In this document: positions 52,443 through 61,495 of the stretch, one piece after another
How positions within the stretch are numbered: the stretch's first letter is position 1
How the letters are laid out: every line of letters starts with the position of its first letter
NCBI GenBank assembly: GCA_902749685.1
Contig: CACVKW010001614.1
Coordinates: forward strand, 54,937 to 118,936
Direction: 5' to 3'
DNA length: 64,000 bases
DNA from: Olavius sp. associated proteobacterium Delta 1
GTDB lineage: Bacteria > Desulfobacterota > Desulfobacteria > Desulfobacterales > JAFDCJ01
Made by a program: the position numbers and the translations under genes
The notes under the pieces: model-generated
Database searches by the model: none
The model's input: the letters and a program-made list of their open reading frames with translations, nothing else
What the model was told of the DNA's origin: nothing

Positions 52443-52510
52443 TTGAGATTTTGAATTTGAACCATTGGAATTTATTTGGGATTTGAAAATTGGTGCTTGA
52501 AATTTATTCT
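52443..52510. repeat. AT-rich dispersed repeat (TTTGGTGCTTGAAATTT family)
   Basis: TTTGAATTTGAACCATTGGA, then ATTTATTTGGGATTTGAAAA and TTGGTGCTTGAAATTTATT. The core ATTGGTGCTTGAAATTT is shared with 27603-27715 and, inverted, with 47093-47135. It lies between the MinD-like gene end and the aminotransferase gene. Confidence 0.55.
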
Positions 52511-52548
52511 GTACCGCCATTGGCTATCAGTTAAATTGGATAATGCCT

Positions 52549-53583
52549 TTAGGCTGCATCGGTAGCGCGTTGGCGGTTTTCGAAATCTTTTTTGACATGA
52601 TTAAAAAGCAGTGCGGCACTGTCTTTTACAGGTTGGTTCCAGAATTTTTCAACCCGTTGGGCAATGCGGACAATGTTATCAGCAGCCAGACTATTTCGAT
52701 AATTGGGTAAAAATGGATGGCGTTTGCGAATCGAGGATAAAACGGACCGGTCTTTGTATACGAAGCCAAAGTAATCGGCTTCAATGGCAAGAATCTCCCC
52801 CAAGATCTGGCTGATTTTAGAGGCCATTTTGGAGTCATCCGGATTTTCGCCCATGTTGATGACAATACGGGGGCGGCATTGTTGAAAAATTCGGCCGACT
52901 TCTTCTCCGGCCTGGGGGTCTTCATCAATAATTTGTTGATGAACATCTTTAATTGAGAGCGCCTGTTCGTCCATCGGTCGCTTATACAGTTCGTGCAGCA
53001 TTTCCCGCACGGCATAATTGCGAACCATCTGTCTTTCGATTGCACGCAGCAAAAAATTCTTCATAAATACCAGCATCCCCATCACAGCCGTCGGCTCCGG
53101 TGTCGTCACCAGCAGTCCATTGGATGAAAGACGGAAAAAGTCGAGGGTGTTGAACGATGCGCCGGCGCCAAGATCCAGCAAAATGTATTCCGCCGGCAGT
53201 CTATGGATGCGGGAAATAAGTTTAATTTTTTGTGCATAGGCCAAGTTGGCCATAAAGGGAGTCTTGCCCTCGCCGGGTAAAAAGAAAAGATTGGGATTGT
53301 CGGAGGAAACCAGCAACTCGTCCAGTTCAGCACTGCGGGCTTTGAGAAAATCTCCGACACCGGGATGACGATTTGAAAGTCCCAAAAAGGAGTGCAAATT
53401 TGCCCCGCCAAAATCCAAATCCACCGCAATAACCCGATGTCCCATTTCAGCGAGAGCAATTGCCAGATTGGCCGACATGAATGATTTTCCAACGCCGCCT
53501 TTTCCGGAGGCTATCGGTATGACGATGCCCTGGGAATTGTTGTTCTGGTTTTTTTTCGGCTTTAAATATTTGAACGGATCCAT
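52549..53583 (-). CDS. MinD/FlhG-like ParA-family ATPase
   Basis: A 344-residue P-loop ATPase with the deviant Walker A SGKGGVGKSFMSANLAIALA, switch VDLDFGGANLHSFLG, and LLDLGAGASFNTLDFFRLS. ATG 53583 gives MDPFKYLKPKKNQ; the extension to 53736 consists of repeat sequence. The long C-terminal region (KRPMDEQALSIKDVHQQIIDEDPQAGEE...FGFVYKDRSVLSSIRKRHPFL) matches the larger MinD-like proteins of Desulfobacterota rather than MinD itself. It may position a polar or cell-surface structure. No flagellar genes are nearby. Confidence 0.82.
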   Translation of the reverse strand: MDPFKYLKPKKNQNNNSQGIVIPIASGKGGVGKSFMSANLAIALAEMGHRVIAVDLDFGGANLHSFLGLSNRHPGVGDFLKARSAELDELLVSSDNPNLFFLPGEGKTPFMANLAYAQKIKLISRIHRLPAEYILLDLGAGASFNTLDFFRLSSNGLLVTTPEPTAVMGMLVFMKNFLLRAIERQMVRNYAVREMLHELYKRPMDEQALSIKDVHQQIIDEDPQAGEEVGRIFQQCRPRIVINMGENPDDSKMASKISQILGEILAIEADYFGFVYKDRSVLSSIRKRHPFLPNYRNSLAADNIVRIAQRVEKFWNQPVKDSAALLFNHVKKDFENRQRATDAA

Positions 53584-53659
53584 GTCAACCGATTGACGCC
53601 ACTTTATAATTGAAGATTGAATAATTAAGGGATGCCGTCGATTTATAGAACACCCAGCA

Positions 53660-53735
53660 TCCCGATACCAGTATCCATAAGTCAGTAGCCAGCGACCGTC
53701 AGCCAGAAACCAGTCCCGACAGCCGATACCAGCCA
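53660..53735. repeat. Low-complexity CCAG-rich direct repeats
   Basis: Words such as ACCAGTATCC, CAGTAGCCAGCG, GTCAGCCAGAAACCAGTC and GATACCAGCC repeat over about 75 bases upstream of the MinD-like gene. The last 30 bases of the window (TCCTGGATTCTGGTTTCTGG) are similar in inverted form. No coding sense. Confidence 0.45.
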
Positions 53736-53805
53736 ACCTTTGCCCAGTAAGGTTTGACAGTGGATAGAATATGTTTATATTTCTGACCGCAAATTTTAGA
53801 CCAAT

Positions 53806-53852
53806 TAATTACTCCGCCTTAAAAACTAGGGCTGCCAGGTGCGGATTAATTA
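53806..53852. repeat. Short form of the 97-bp element family before clpB
   Basis: TAATTACTCCGCC and GCGGATTAATTA flank 22 bases, giving 47 bp. The right end runs into the AGGGGAG ribosome site of clpB, so the element forms part of the clpB leader. Confidence 0.55.
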
Positions 53853-53864
53853 TAGGGGAGAAAA

Positions 53865-56450
53865 ATGATGCGCTTTGACAAATTCACCATAAAATCTCAG
53901 GAATTGATTCAAAACTCCCAGGCGCTGGCATCCCAGTATAACCACCAGCAAATTGAGCCTGAACACCTGCTGGCAGCGATGCTCGGGGAACCGGAAGGAA
54001 TTGCCGCTGCCATGCTCCGTAAGCTGGGAGTTTCGCCGGATAAAATTTCGAGCGAGATAAAAACCGCTGTCGAAAAATTACCGAAAGTCAGTGGTGGCGG
54101 TATCGGTGAAGCCCATCTGTCTCCGAGGGTCAAGGCCGTGCTGGAAGCTGCTTTTGCCGAAGCCACGAAGATGAAAGATGAATACGTCAGCATCGAACAT
54201 ATTTTTTTGGCCGTTGCCGAAGAAAAACAGGGAGCGGCTGCCGGAATTCTCTTTCGTGCCGGTGCCACACGGGATTCGATCCTGAAAGTGCTGCTGGAAA
54301 TTCGCGGTACCCAGCGCATTACCGATCCAAATCCTGAGGAAAAATATCAGGCTTTGGAACGTTTTAGTCGAGATCTCACCGACCTGGCGCGTCTGGGCAA
54401 GCTGGATCCGGTGATCGGCAGAGATGATGAAATCCGTCGAATTGTCCAGGTTCTTTCCAGACGAACCAAAAATAATCCGGTCCTGATCGGTGAGCCGGGT
54501 GTCGGGAAAACAGCCATCATTGAAGGCCTGGCCGGACGCATTGTGGCCGGAGATGTTTCCGAAACTCTCAAAAACCGGCGCCTGGTAGCCCTGGACATGG
54601 GGTCGCTTATCGCCGGAGCAAAATACAGAGGCGAGTTTGAAGATCGTCTCAAAGCGGTTTTAAAAGAAGTGGAAAGTGCCGAGGGTGAGATTATACTTTT
54701 TATCGATGAGCTGCACACCGTCGTGGGAGCCGGTGCCGCCGAGGGGGCGATGGACGCCTCAAACATGCTCAAACCGGCCCTTGCCAGGGGCACATTGCGC
54801 TGTGTGGGGGCAACGACCTTAAACGAATATCGTAAGTATATTGAAAAAGATGCCGCTCTGGAAAGACGGTTTCAACCGGTTTTGGTCAAAGAGCCCACCG
54901 TGGAAGATACCATATCGATTCTGCGCGGATTAAAGGAAAAATATGAGGTGCACCATGGGGTCAGGATCAAAGATTCGGCCATTGTGGCCGCGGCCACACT
55001 TTCCGACCGCTATATTGCCGATCGCTTTCTGCCGGACAAAGCCATTGATTTGATCGACGAGTGTGCCTCCAAATTGCGCATTGAAATTGACAGCATGCCG
55101 GCGGAAATCGATGAGACTCAACGAAAAATAACCCAGGCCGAAATCGAACGCCAGGCCTTGAAAAAAGAAACCGACCCCGCTTCCCGCGAACGTTATAAAA
55201 AATTGGAAGCCGATCTGGCCGATATGAATGATGAGTTTAAGTCCATGAAGGGGCACTGGCAAAATGAAAAAGACACGATCCAGAACATTCGTAAAATCAA
55301 GGAAGAGCAGGAGCAGCTGAATCAGGAGGCACAACTGGCAGAGCGGGAGGGCGATCTGGCTAAAGTTGCCGAAATCCGCTACGGCCGGACCACGGAACTT
55401 CAAAAGCGCCTTGAGGAGGTCAACCGGATACTTTCCGAACTTCAGGCCAACAGCAAAATGCTCAAAGAGGAGGTCGATGACGAGGATGTAGCCGAAGTAA
55501 TCTCCCGCTGGACGGGGATTCCGGTCAGCAAAATGCTCGAAGGAGAAAGGGAAAAACTGGTCCACATGGAAGCGCGGCTTCACAAACGGGTGATCGGGCA
55601 AGACGAGGCGGTGGAGGCGGTCTCCAATGCGGTGCGCCGTGCCCGCTCCGGCCTGCAGGATCCCAACCGTCCGATCGGATCTTTTATATTTATGGGACCG
55701 ACCGGGGTGGGTAAGACCGAGTTGGCTAAAGCATTGGCGGCATTTATATTTGACAGTGAGCAGGCCATGATCCGAATCGACATGTCCGAGTTTATGGAAA
55801 AGCACTCTGTGGCGCGACTCATCGGGGCGCCTCCGGGTTATGTCGGATACGAGGAAGGCGGTTATCTGACCGAAGCGGTGCGCCGTCGTCCGTATTCCGT
55901 GGTGCTGTTTGACGAAATTGAAAAAGCGCATCCGGAGGTCTTCAATGTTTTGCTTCAAATTTTAGATGACGGCCGCATGACCGACGGTCAGGGCCGTACG
56001 GTGGATTTTAGAAACACCCTGGTTATCATGACGTCGAATATCGGCAGCCAATGGATTCAGGAATTGGCAGCCTCCGACCGCCAAGAAATGGAACAACGGG
56101 TCACTGAAGCTTTACGGACAAATTTTAAACCTGAATTTTTAAATCGGATTGATGAAAAGATAATTTTCCGGAATCTGGACCCGGAACAAATCGTTGAAAT
56201 CGTTAGAATTCAAATCAATAAACTGCGTGATCGCTTGGCAGCTAAAGATATTGAGCTGGCTTTATCGAATGGTGCCGTTTCCTTAATTGCCGAAAAGGGG
56301 TATGACCCGGTGTATGGTGCCCGACCACTAAAACGGGTGATTCAACAATATATCGAAAACCCTTTGTCCCTGGAAATATTAAAAGGCAATATTGCCGAGG
56401 GTTCCCGGGTAAGTGCCGCGGTTGAAGGAGAGCGGATCGTGTTTAATTAA
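53865..56450 (+). CDS. clpB: ClpB, ATP-dependent disaggregase
   Basis: An 861-residue Hsp100 chaperone that works with DnaK to dissolve protein aggregates. The order is the N-domain (QNSQALASQYNHQQIEPEHLLAAML), AAA-1 with Walker A GEPGVGKT and FIDELHTVVGAGAAEG, the coiled-coil M-domain (about 410-520, KITQAEIERQALKKE), and AAA-2 with GPTGVGKTELAKAL, LFDEIEKAHPEVFN and the C-terminal GARPLKRVIQQYIENPLS. There are two adjacent ATGs; the second (53868) has the better spacing to the ribosome site. Full length, no oddities. Confidence 0.95.
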   Translation: MMRFDKFTIKSQELIQNSQALASQYNHQQIEPEHLLAAMLGEPEGIAAAMLRKLGVSPDKISSEIKTAVEKLPKVSGGGIGEAHLSPRVKAVLEAAFAEATKMKDEYVSIEHIFLAVAEEKQGAAAGILFRAGATRDSILKVLLEIRGTQRITDPNPEEKYQALERFSRDLTDLARLGKLDPVIGRDDEIRRIVQVLSRRTKNNPVLIGEPGVGKTAIIEGLAGRIVAGDVSETLKNRRLVALDMGSLIAGAKYRGEFEDRLKAVLKEVESAEGEIILFIDELHTVVGAGAAEGAMDASNMLKPALARGTLRCVGATTLNEYRKYIEKDAALERRFQPVLVKEPTVEDTISILRGLKEKYEVHHGVRIKDSAIVAAATLSDRYIADRFLPDKAIDLIDECASKLRIEIDSMPAEIDETQRKITQAEIERQALKKETDPASRERYKKLEADLADMNDEFKSMKGHWQNEKDTIQNIRKIKEEQEQLNQEAQLAEREGDLAKVAEIRYGRTTELQKRLEEVNRILSELQANSKMLKEEVDDEDVAEVISRWTGIPVSKMLEGEREKLVHMEARLHKRVIGQDEAVEAVSNAVRRARSGLQDPNRPIGSFIFMGPTGVGKTELAKALAAFIFDSEQAMIRIDMSEFMEKHSVARLIGAPPGYVGYEEGGYLTEAVRRRPYSVVLFDEIEKAHPEVFNVLLQILDDGRMTDGQGRTVDFRNTLVIMTSNIGSQWIQELAASDRQEMEQRVTEALRTNFKPEFLNRIDEKIIFRNLDPEQIVEIVRIQINKLRDRLAAKDIELALSNGAVSLIAEKGYDPVYGARPLKRVIQQYIENPLSLEILKGNIAEGSRVSAAVEGERIVFN

Positions 56451-56515
56451 AAATTTATTGTAATCGCGTTGAACTCATCGTAAGATCCCTGGCACAAAAT
56501 CGGAAATTAGCCTTT

Positions 56516-57505
56516 ATGACACTTTCAATCTCTGAAAAACTACGCCGTTTCTATGATCAATTTTCGCGCAATGATCATGTCCTGGTTGTCATCAATGCCG
56601 ACCCGGATGCCATTGCCAGTGCCATGGCGGTCAGCCGATTGCTGTGGCGCAGGGTCGTAAATGTCACCATTTCCCCGGTTAATACGATCAATCGGCCGGA
56701 CAATCTGGCGATGCTAAAACTGTTGAGAGTCGTTCTGGTTCCCCATACCGATATCGATCTCACACAGTACAGCAAGATTGTCATGGTGGATTCCCAGCCG
56801 GATCATAATGAATTCATGGACCGGCTTACCCCGCATGTCATCATCGATCACCATCCAGAAACCAGTGCCAAGGCATCCTACTTAGATATCCGGCCCAATT
56901 ATGGCGCCACAGCTTCGATCATGACCGAATACCTGCGGGCGGCCAGAATAAAACCATCGGTCAACCTGGCTACCGGCCTGTTCTACGCCATTAAAACAGA
57001 CACCAACGCCTTTAAAAGACAGACCGTGATCGAAGATGTCCGTGCTTTTCAGTATCTTTTTCGCTATGTCAATATCCACCTGGCGCGTAAAATCGAACAG
57101 GCTGACCTCAGACTCGATTTTTTAAAATATTTTAAAACCGCGCTGCATACCATGAGGCTGCGCAAAGGCCGCGTCTTTGTCCATCTGGGCCCGGTCGTTA
57201 ATCCGGACGTTTGCGTTATTATTGCTGATTTTTTCATGAGAATCGTTTCCGTCACCTGGAGCATTGTATCCGGTACGTACGACAATAAACTGATTGTTAT
57301 CTTCAGAAACGATGGCATTCGAAAAAATGCCGGTAATGTCGCCAAAAAAAGTTTTGGTCAATTCGGCTCGGCCGGTGGGCACAAAAATATGGCCCGCGCT
57401 GAGTTTGCTTTATCTGATATAGCAGAGCAGGTCGATATTCGGGATGAGAAAAAACTTTTACGGTGGCTGATTAATCGGGTGGAAAAACGCGCGGGCAAAA
57501 AGTGA
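56516..57505 (+). CDS. DHH-family phosphoesterase
   Basis: A 329-residue DHH/DHHA1 protein. Metal-binding motifs are VVINADPDAIASA (in place of the usual HxxPDxDA), VDSQ, the name-giving IDHHPE, and the C-terminal GSAGGHKNMAR of the DHHA1 domain. Families with this layout include nanoRNases (NrnA) and cyclic-di-AMP hydrolases. The first motif has asparagine rather than histidine, so activity may differ. Its ATG follows a 65-base gap after clpB. Confidence 0.82.
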   Translation: MTLSISEKLRRFYDQFSRNDHVLVVINADPDAIASAMAVSRLLWRRVVNVTISPVNTINRPDNLAMLKLLRVVLVPHTDIDLTQYSKIVMVDSQPDHNEFMDRLTPHVIIDHHPETSAKASYLDIRPNYGATASIMTEYLRAARIKPSVNLATGLFYAIKTDTNAFKRQTVIEDVRAFQYLFRYVNIHLARKIEQADLRLDFLKYFKTALHTMRLRKGRVFVHLGPVVNPDVCVIIADFFMRIVSVTWSIVSGTYDNKLIVIFRNDGIRKNAGNVAKKSFGQFGSAGGHKNMARAEFALSDIAEQVDIRDEKKLLRWLINRVEKRAGKK

Positions 57506-57566
57506 TAAGTAAGCTAAGTTTCTGAAAACTTGTTGTCAGAGCAATCCCGATAAGGGCTTAAGGTAA

Positions 57567-58358
57567 ATGTCATTTGATAAATCCAGTATAAACGTAACCA
57601 TTCTCGGCTCCGGCACCTGCGTGCCGTCGCTGCAACGAGGATCATGCTCTGTTCTAATGCAAATCGGAACCACCCACTTGCTTTTTGATTCGGGCCCGGG
57701 TACCATGCGACGGCTTCTGGAGGCCGGAACAACTATTTTTGATCTGGATTATCTATTTTACAGTCATTTTCATCCGGATCATAGCGCGGAATTGGCTCCC
57801 CTGATTTTTGCCACGAAATACCCGGATGGCAATCGCCGGCAAATCCCCCTAACTATCCTTGGCGGCCGGGGATTGATCGATTTCTTTGCAGGACTTAAAG
57901 CTGTATATGGATCATGGATCGAGCTTGCTCCGGGATTGCTCAAATTTCTGGAATTTGACAATACCACAAGAGATTCAAAAAATTTTAATGACTTTTCCAT
58001 AGAAACCGCACCGGTAGAACACAATCCTGAAAGTATTGCCTACCGCATCACGAGTGCCGACGGCGGTTCGGCAGTTTATTCCGGTGATACAGACTTTAGT
58101 GAAAACCTGGTCGAGCTGGCAAAAGATGCGGATCTATTAATATGTGAGTCAGCTCTGCCCGACAGCATGCGGGTAAAAGGGCACCTGACCCCGTCGATGG
58201 CGGGTGAAATGGCAACCCGTGCCGGTGTGCACAGGCTTGTGCTCACTCATTTTTATCCGGATTGCCAAAACGCTGACATAACGCAGGAATGCCGGAAAAC
58301 TTACAGCGGCCCATTGCTCCTGGCAGAAGATCTTATGCAAATAGAAGTTATACGTTAA
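57567..58358 (+). CDS. MBL-fold metallo-hydrolase (RNase Z-like)
   Basis: A 263-residue beta-lactamase-fold hydrolase. The zinc motif is SHFHPDHSAEL, and later ligands are in VEHNPESIAYRI, YSGDTDFSENL and THFYPD. The N-terminal VTILGSGTCVPSLQRGSCSVLM is as in RNase Z-related enzymes. The RNase Z exosite arm is not evident, so it may be a phosphodiesterase rather than a tRNA 3' processing enzyme. Its stop overlaps the start of the next gene (TAATG). Confidence 0.8.
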   Translation: MSFDKSSINVTILGSGTCVPSLQRGSCSVLMQIGTTHLLFDSGPGTMRRLLEAGTTIFDLDYLFYSHFHPDHSAELAPLIFATKYPDGNRRQIPLTILGGRGLIDFFAGLKAVYGSWIELAPGLLKFLEFDNTTRDSKNFNDFSIETAPVEHNPESIAYRITSADGGSAVYSGDTDFSENLVELAKDADLLICESALPDSMRVKGHLTPSMAGEMATRAGVHRLVLTHFYPDCQNADITQECRKTYSGPLLLAEDLMQIEVIR

Positions 58359-59017
58359 TGCGCTATTACCCCATACATTTAGACATTCAAAATAGAAATT
58401 GTTTGGTCGTCGGCGGCGGCGGCGTGGGCTCCCGCAAAGTCACGACACTGTTAAAATGCGGTGCCAGAGTCACCGTAGTCAGTCCCGAAATATCCGAACG
58501 ACTGCAGAAACTTGCAGATTCCGCACCGCTGACGCTCAAGCCTCGTCCGTACCGAACCGAAGATCTATCGGGAATGTTTCTGGTGATCGGAGCCAGCGAT
58601 GATGAAACCTTGAACCGACAAATCAGCAGTGATGCCGAGCGTCGCAACATCCTGTGTAACATCGCCGACCGGCCAGAAAAGTGCAACTTCATTCTCCCCT
58701 CGATTGTTCGGCGAGATGATCTGGTCATTACCATATCGACATCCGGCAGAAGCCCGGCATTGGCAAAAAACTTGCGCAAAAAACTTGAGAGCCAGTTTGG
58801 CGAGGAATATGGGGTTTTTCTGCAGCTCATGGGTGCTATCCGCAACAAGCTTTTAAGTCAGGCCCACGAACCCGAAGCCCATAAGCCTCTTTTTGAGCAG
58901 CTGATCGAAAGCGATTTGATGACAATGATACAGGAGGCCAAAACAGAAGATATTAACGCCTTGCTGTTTAAAATATTAGGCGCTGGGTATCGCTTCGAGG
59001 AATTAATACGATTGTAA
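58358..59017 (+). CDS. Precorrin-2 dehydrogenase (siroheme synthase N-terminal type)
   Basis: A 219-residue NAD-dependent enzyme that oxidises precorrin-2 to sirohydrochlorin. ATG 58358 gives MRYYPIHLDIQNRNCLVVGGGGVGSRKVTTLLKCGA, with the GGGGVGSRK NAD-binding loop; then the C-terminal IADRPEKCNFILPSIVRRDDLVITISTSGRSPALAKNLR. It lacks the methyltransferase half of CysG. Siroheme is the cofactor of dissimilatory sulfite reductase, so the gene fits the dsr genes. Followed by ccsA/hemX and hemA, as in many sulfate reducers. Confidence 0.87.
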   Translation: MRYYPIHLDIQNRNCLVVGGGGVGSRKVTTLLKCGARVTVVSPEISERLQKLADSAPLTLKPRPYRTEDLSGMFLVIGASDDETLNRQISSDAERRNILCNIADRPEKCNFILPSIVRRDDLVITISTSGRSPALAKNLRKKLESQFGEEYGVFLQLMGAIRNKLLSQAHEPEAHKPLFEQLIESDLMTMIQEAKTEDINALLFKILGAGYRFEELIRL

Positions 59018-59029
59018 AAAGGCCGGATA

Positions 59030-59848
59030 ATGGAAATTTTGATCATATTGACGATTCTGTTTTACATGTTCAGCAGTGCTGCATATTGCGCCTATTTATT
59101 TCTTCAAAAAAACGTTTTGCAGCGCAGTGGATTTTTTATCCTGACCGCCGGATTTTTATGCCACACAGCAGTCTTGATTTACCAAATTGCCGGCACCGGT
59201 CATCTGCCGATCGGCAATTTGCATGAAACGCTGTCATTGGCGGGATGGTCCATCGCCGGCCTATTTCTAATCATTCAAATCAAATTCAATCTGAAAATAT
59301 TGGGCGTATTTGCCGCGCCGTTGGTGACCCTGGTTATGATCATCGTTTCCCAGTTGCCCAATGAAACGGCTCAAGTAACCGCTATATTTAAAAACTTCTG
59401 GTTAATTTCACACGTGGTGGCCATCTTTATCGGCGAAGCAGGCTTTGCCCTGGCATGCGGTCTGGGTCTGCTATATCTTATACAGGAAAACGCGATTAAA
59501 ACCAAAAAGCGGCGTTTCTTCTTTAGAAGATTGCCGTCGCTGGACCTGCTCGATGCCACAGGATATGCCTGCATCGTGGTGGGATTTACCATGCTCACCT
59601 TAGGGCTGATCACCGGTTTTGTATATGCCAAATCAGTCTGGGGTCGATTCTGGAGTTGGGACCCCAAAGAAGTCTGGTCCGGCATCACCTGGCTTTTTTA
59701 TGCTGCTTTGCTCCACGAGCGGCTTACGGTCGGTTGGCGCGGTCGCCGCTCGGCCATCATGGCAATTATTGGTTTTGGGGTGCTTTTATTCACCTTCCTC
59801 GGTGTGAATTTGCTGCTGGAAGGACACCATGCGGAATTCACCAAGTAA
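59030..59848 (+). CDS. CcsA/HemX-type cytochrome c assembly membrane protein
   Basis: A 272-residue membrane protein with eight hydrophobic segments. It has the heme-handling tryptophan motif WGRFWSWDPKEVWSGITWLFYAALLHERL near the C-terminus and conserved histidines in the surrounding helices. Shorter members next to hemA are called HemX; full CcsA is part of the System II heme-export machinery. Position between precorrin-2 dehydrogenase and hemA favours the hemX-like role, though the dsr cytochromes need c-heme assembly too. Confidence 0.85.
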   Translation: MEILIILTILFYMFSSAAYCAYLFLQKNVLQRSGFFILTAGFLCHTAVLIYQIAGTGHLPIGNLHETLSLAGWSIAGLFLIIQIKFNLKILGVFAAPLVTLVMIIVSQLPNETAQVTAIFKNFWLISHVVAIFIGEAGFALACGLGLLYLIQENAIKTKKRRFFFRRLPSLDLLDATGYACIVVGFTMLTLGLITGFVYAKSVWGRFWSWDPKEVWSGITWLFYAALLHERLTVGWRGRRSAIMAIIGFGVLLFTFLGVNLLLEGHHAEFTK

Positions 59849-60009
59849 GAGTCGATTGAATACTGAAGATTGAAAATTGAATATTTATGGTATTCTATCG
59901 ATTTTATTTTCGCATCCAATTAAATTCAACAAGAACATCATTAAAACAGATTGAAATCCTTAATTATTCATTCTTCAATTTTTAATTTTTAATTTTTATA
60001 AGCGCCGTT

Positions 60010-61275
60010 ATGCCCGAGATCGTACTATTAGGAATAAATCACAAAACAGCCCCGGTGGAGCTAAGGGAGTGTATCGCCTTTTCCGGTGACGAATCGATAA
60101 CTGCGCTCCAAAGGCTTCACCGGCAGCCTGATATTAATGAAGTACTTCTGTTTTCCACCTGCAACCGTGTTGAACTTTTATTGGTGACCGACGATAAACG
60201 CCGTACCATATCAGCCACGAAGGACTTTATTGCCGAATTTAACAAAATCCCGCTCGAGCAGTTTGATGACGCCCTCTATATCCATGAAGGCAACGAAGCG
60301 GTGCGCCATGTATTCAGGGTTGCTTCCAGTCTGGACTCCATGATGGTCGGCGAACCCCAGATTCTCGGCCAGATCAAGGATGCCTATCGAATGGCCACCG
60401 AGATGAAGTCATCCGGGGTTATTTTGAACCGACTGCTGCACCGAACTTTTTTTGTGGCCAAACGAATTCGAACCGAAACCGGTATTGGTGATCGAGCCGT
60501 ATCCATAAGCTATGCCGCGGTGGAACTGGGACGCAAAATATTCGGCAACCTGGCAGGAAAATCAGTCCTGCTGGTTGGGGCCGGAGAAATGGCGGAACTG
60601 GCCGTCGAACATCTGATCCGCAATAAAGCATCTGAGATTTATGTGGCCAACCGCACCTTTGAAAATGGTGTCGAACTGGCCAAAAAATTTAACGGAAAAG
60701 CCATCCGGTTCGAAGAAATCACAAGCTTTTTGGAATTCTCAGACATAATCATCAGTTCAACCGGGTCTCCCGACTTTGTGATCACCCGCGACCAGGTAAA
60801 AACCGTTATCCGTAAACGGCGCAATCGGCCGATATTCTTTATCGATATCGCTGTTCCCCGGGATATTGACCCCCGGATCAACCGGCTGTCGAACTCATAT
60901 GTTTACGATATTGACGATCTTCAAGGGGTGGTTGATGACAACATCGAAGATCGTCAGCACGAAGCCATCAAAGGAGAGCGAATTATTGATGAAGCGGTCA
61001 TCAGCTTTCGGCAATGGTATGACAGTTTGGAGGTCGTACCAACCATTATCGCACTGAGAAATAAAATGGAAACGATTGCCGCAGCCGAAATTCAAAAAAC
61101 GCTGCAGTCCCATAATATCCACGAAGACAGTGTTTCAGCAATTCAAAAAATGGCCGGATCCCTCATTAATAAGATCCTGCATGATCCCACTATATTTTTA
61201 AAAAAAGACGGTATGATGGAGGATAAATCCCTATATATCGATCTAGTAAGGAAACTATTTAAGCTGGATGGATAA
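60010..61275 (+). CDS. hemA: Glutamyl-tRNA reductase HemA
   Basis: A 421-residue enzyme that reduces glutamyl-tRNA to glutamate-1-semialdehyde, the first committed step of tetrapyrrole synthesis. The N-terminus LGINHKTAPVELREC, the active-site cysteine in STCNRVELLL, GEPQILGQIKDAYRMA, the NADP-binding LLVGAGEMAELAVEHL and the C-terminal dimerisation helices are all present. Length is normal. It follows a 161-base AT-rich gap and supplies siroheme and heme to the sulfur and cytochrome proteins of this window. Confidence 0.94.
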   Translation: MPEIVLLGINHKTAPVELRECIAFSGDESITALQRLHRQPDINEVLLFSTCNRVELLLVTDDKRRTISATKDFIAEFNKIPLEQFDDALYIHEGNEAVRHVFRVASSLDSMMVGEPQILGQIKDAYRMATEMKSSGVILNRLLHRTFFVAKRIRTETGIGDRAVSISYAAVELGRKIFGNLAGKSVLLVGAGEMAELAVEHLIRNKASEIYVANRTFENGVELAKKFNGKAIRFEEITSFLEFSDIIISSTGSPDFVITRDQVKTVIRKRRNRPIFFIDIAVPRDIDPRINRLSNSYVYDIDDLQGVVDDNIEDRQHEAIKGERIIDEAVISFRQWYDSLEVVPTIIALRNKMETIAAAEIQKTLQSHNIHEDSVSAIQKMAGSLINKILHDPTIFLKKDGMMEDKSLYIDLVRKLFKLDG

Positions 61276-61495
61276 AAAAACGGCGGACGGCAGAAGGCGT
61301 TCGGCGCACGGCTGAGGATGACTGCGATTTAAATGTTGGTTATGGGAAGGGTAGTAGGATATTATTAACCTGCTATTTTTAGTTTTCTCATGAATCGCTT
61401 TTCCCTATTTATTTTTTTTCATGGTATATACCGCAGTGTTCCTTCGAAGTCGTGCGGTAAATACCAAAAACCATATTATTTATGGAGAAAATGTA

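Noticed and set aside
54930..55958. A 342-residue minus-strand open frame
   Set aside because: It lies fully inside clpB on the other strand; composition is a mirror of ClpB codons and no family is visible.
59856..60000. Riboswitch or leader RNA upstream of hemA
   Set aside because: The gap is AT-rich with simple repeated words (TTGAAAATTGAA, TTTTTAATTTTTAATTTTT) and no stable stem.
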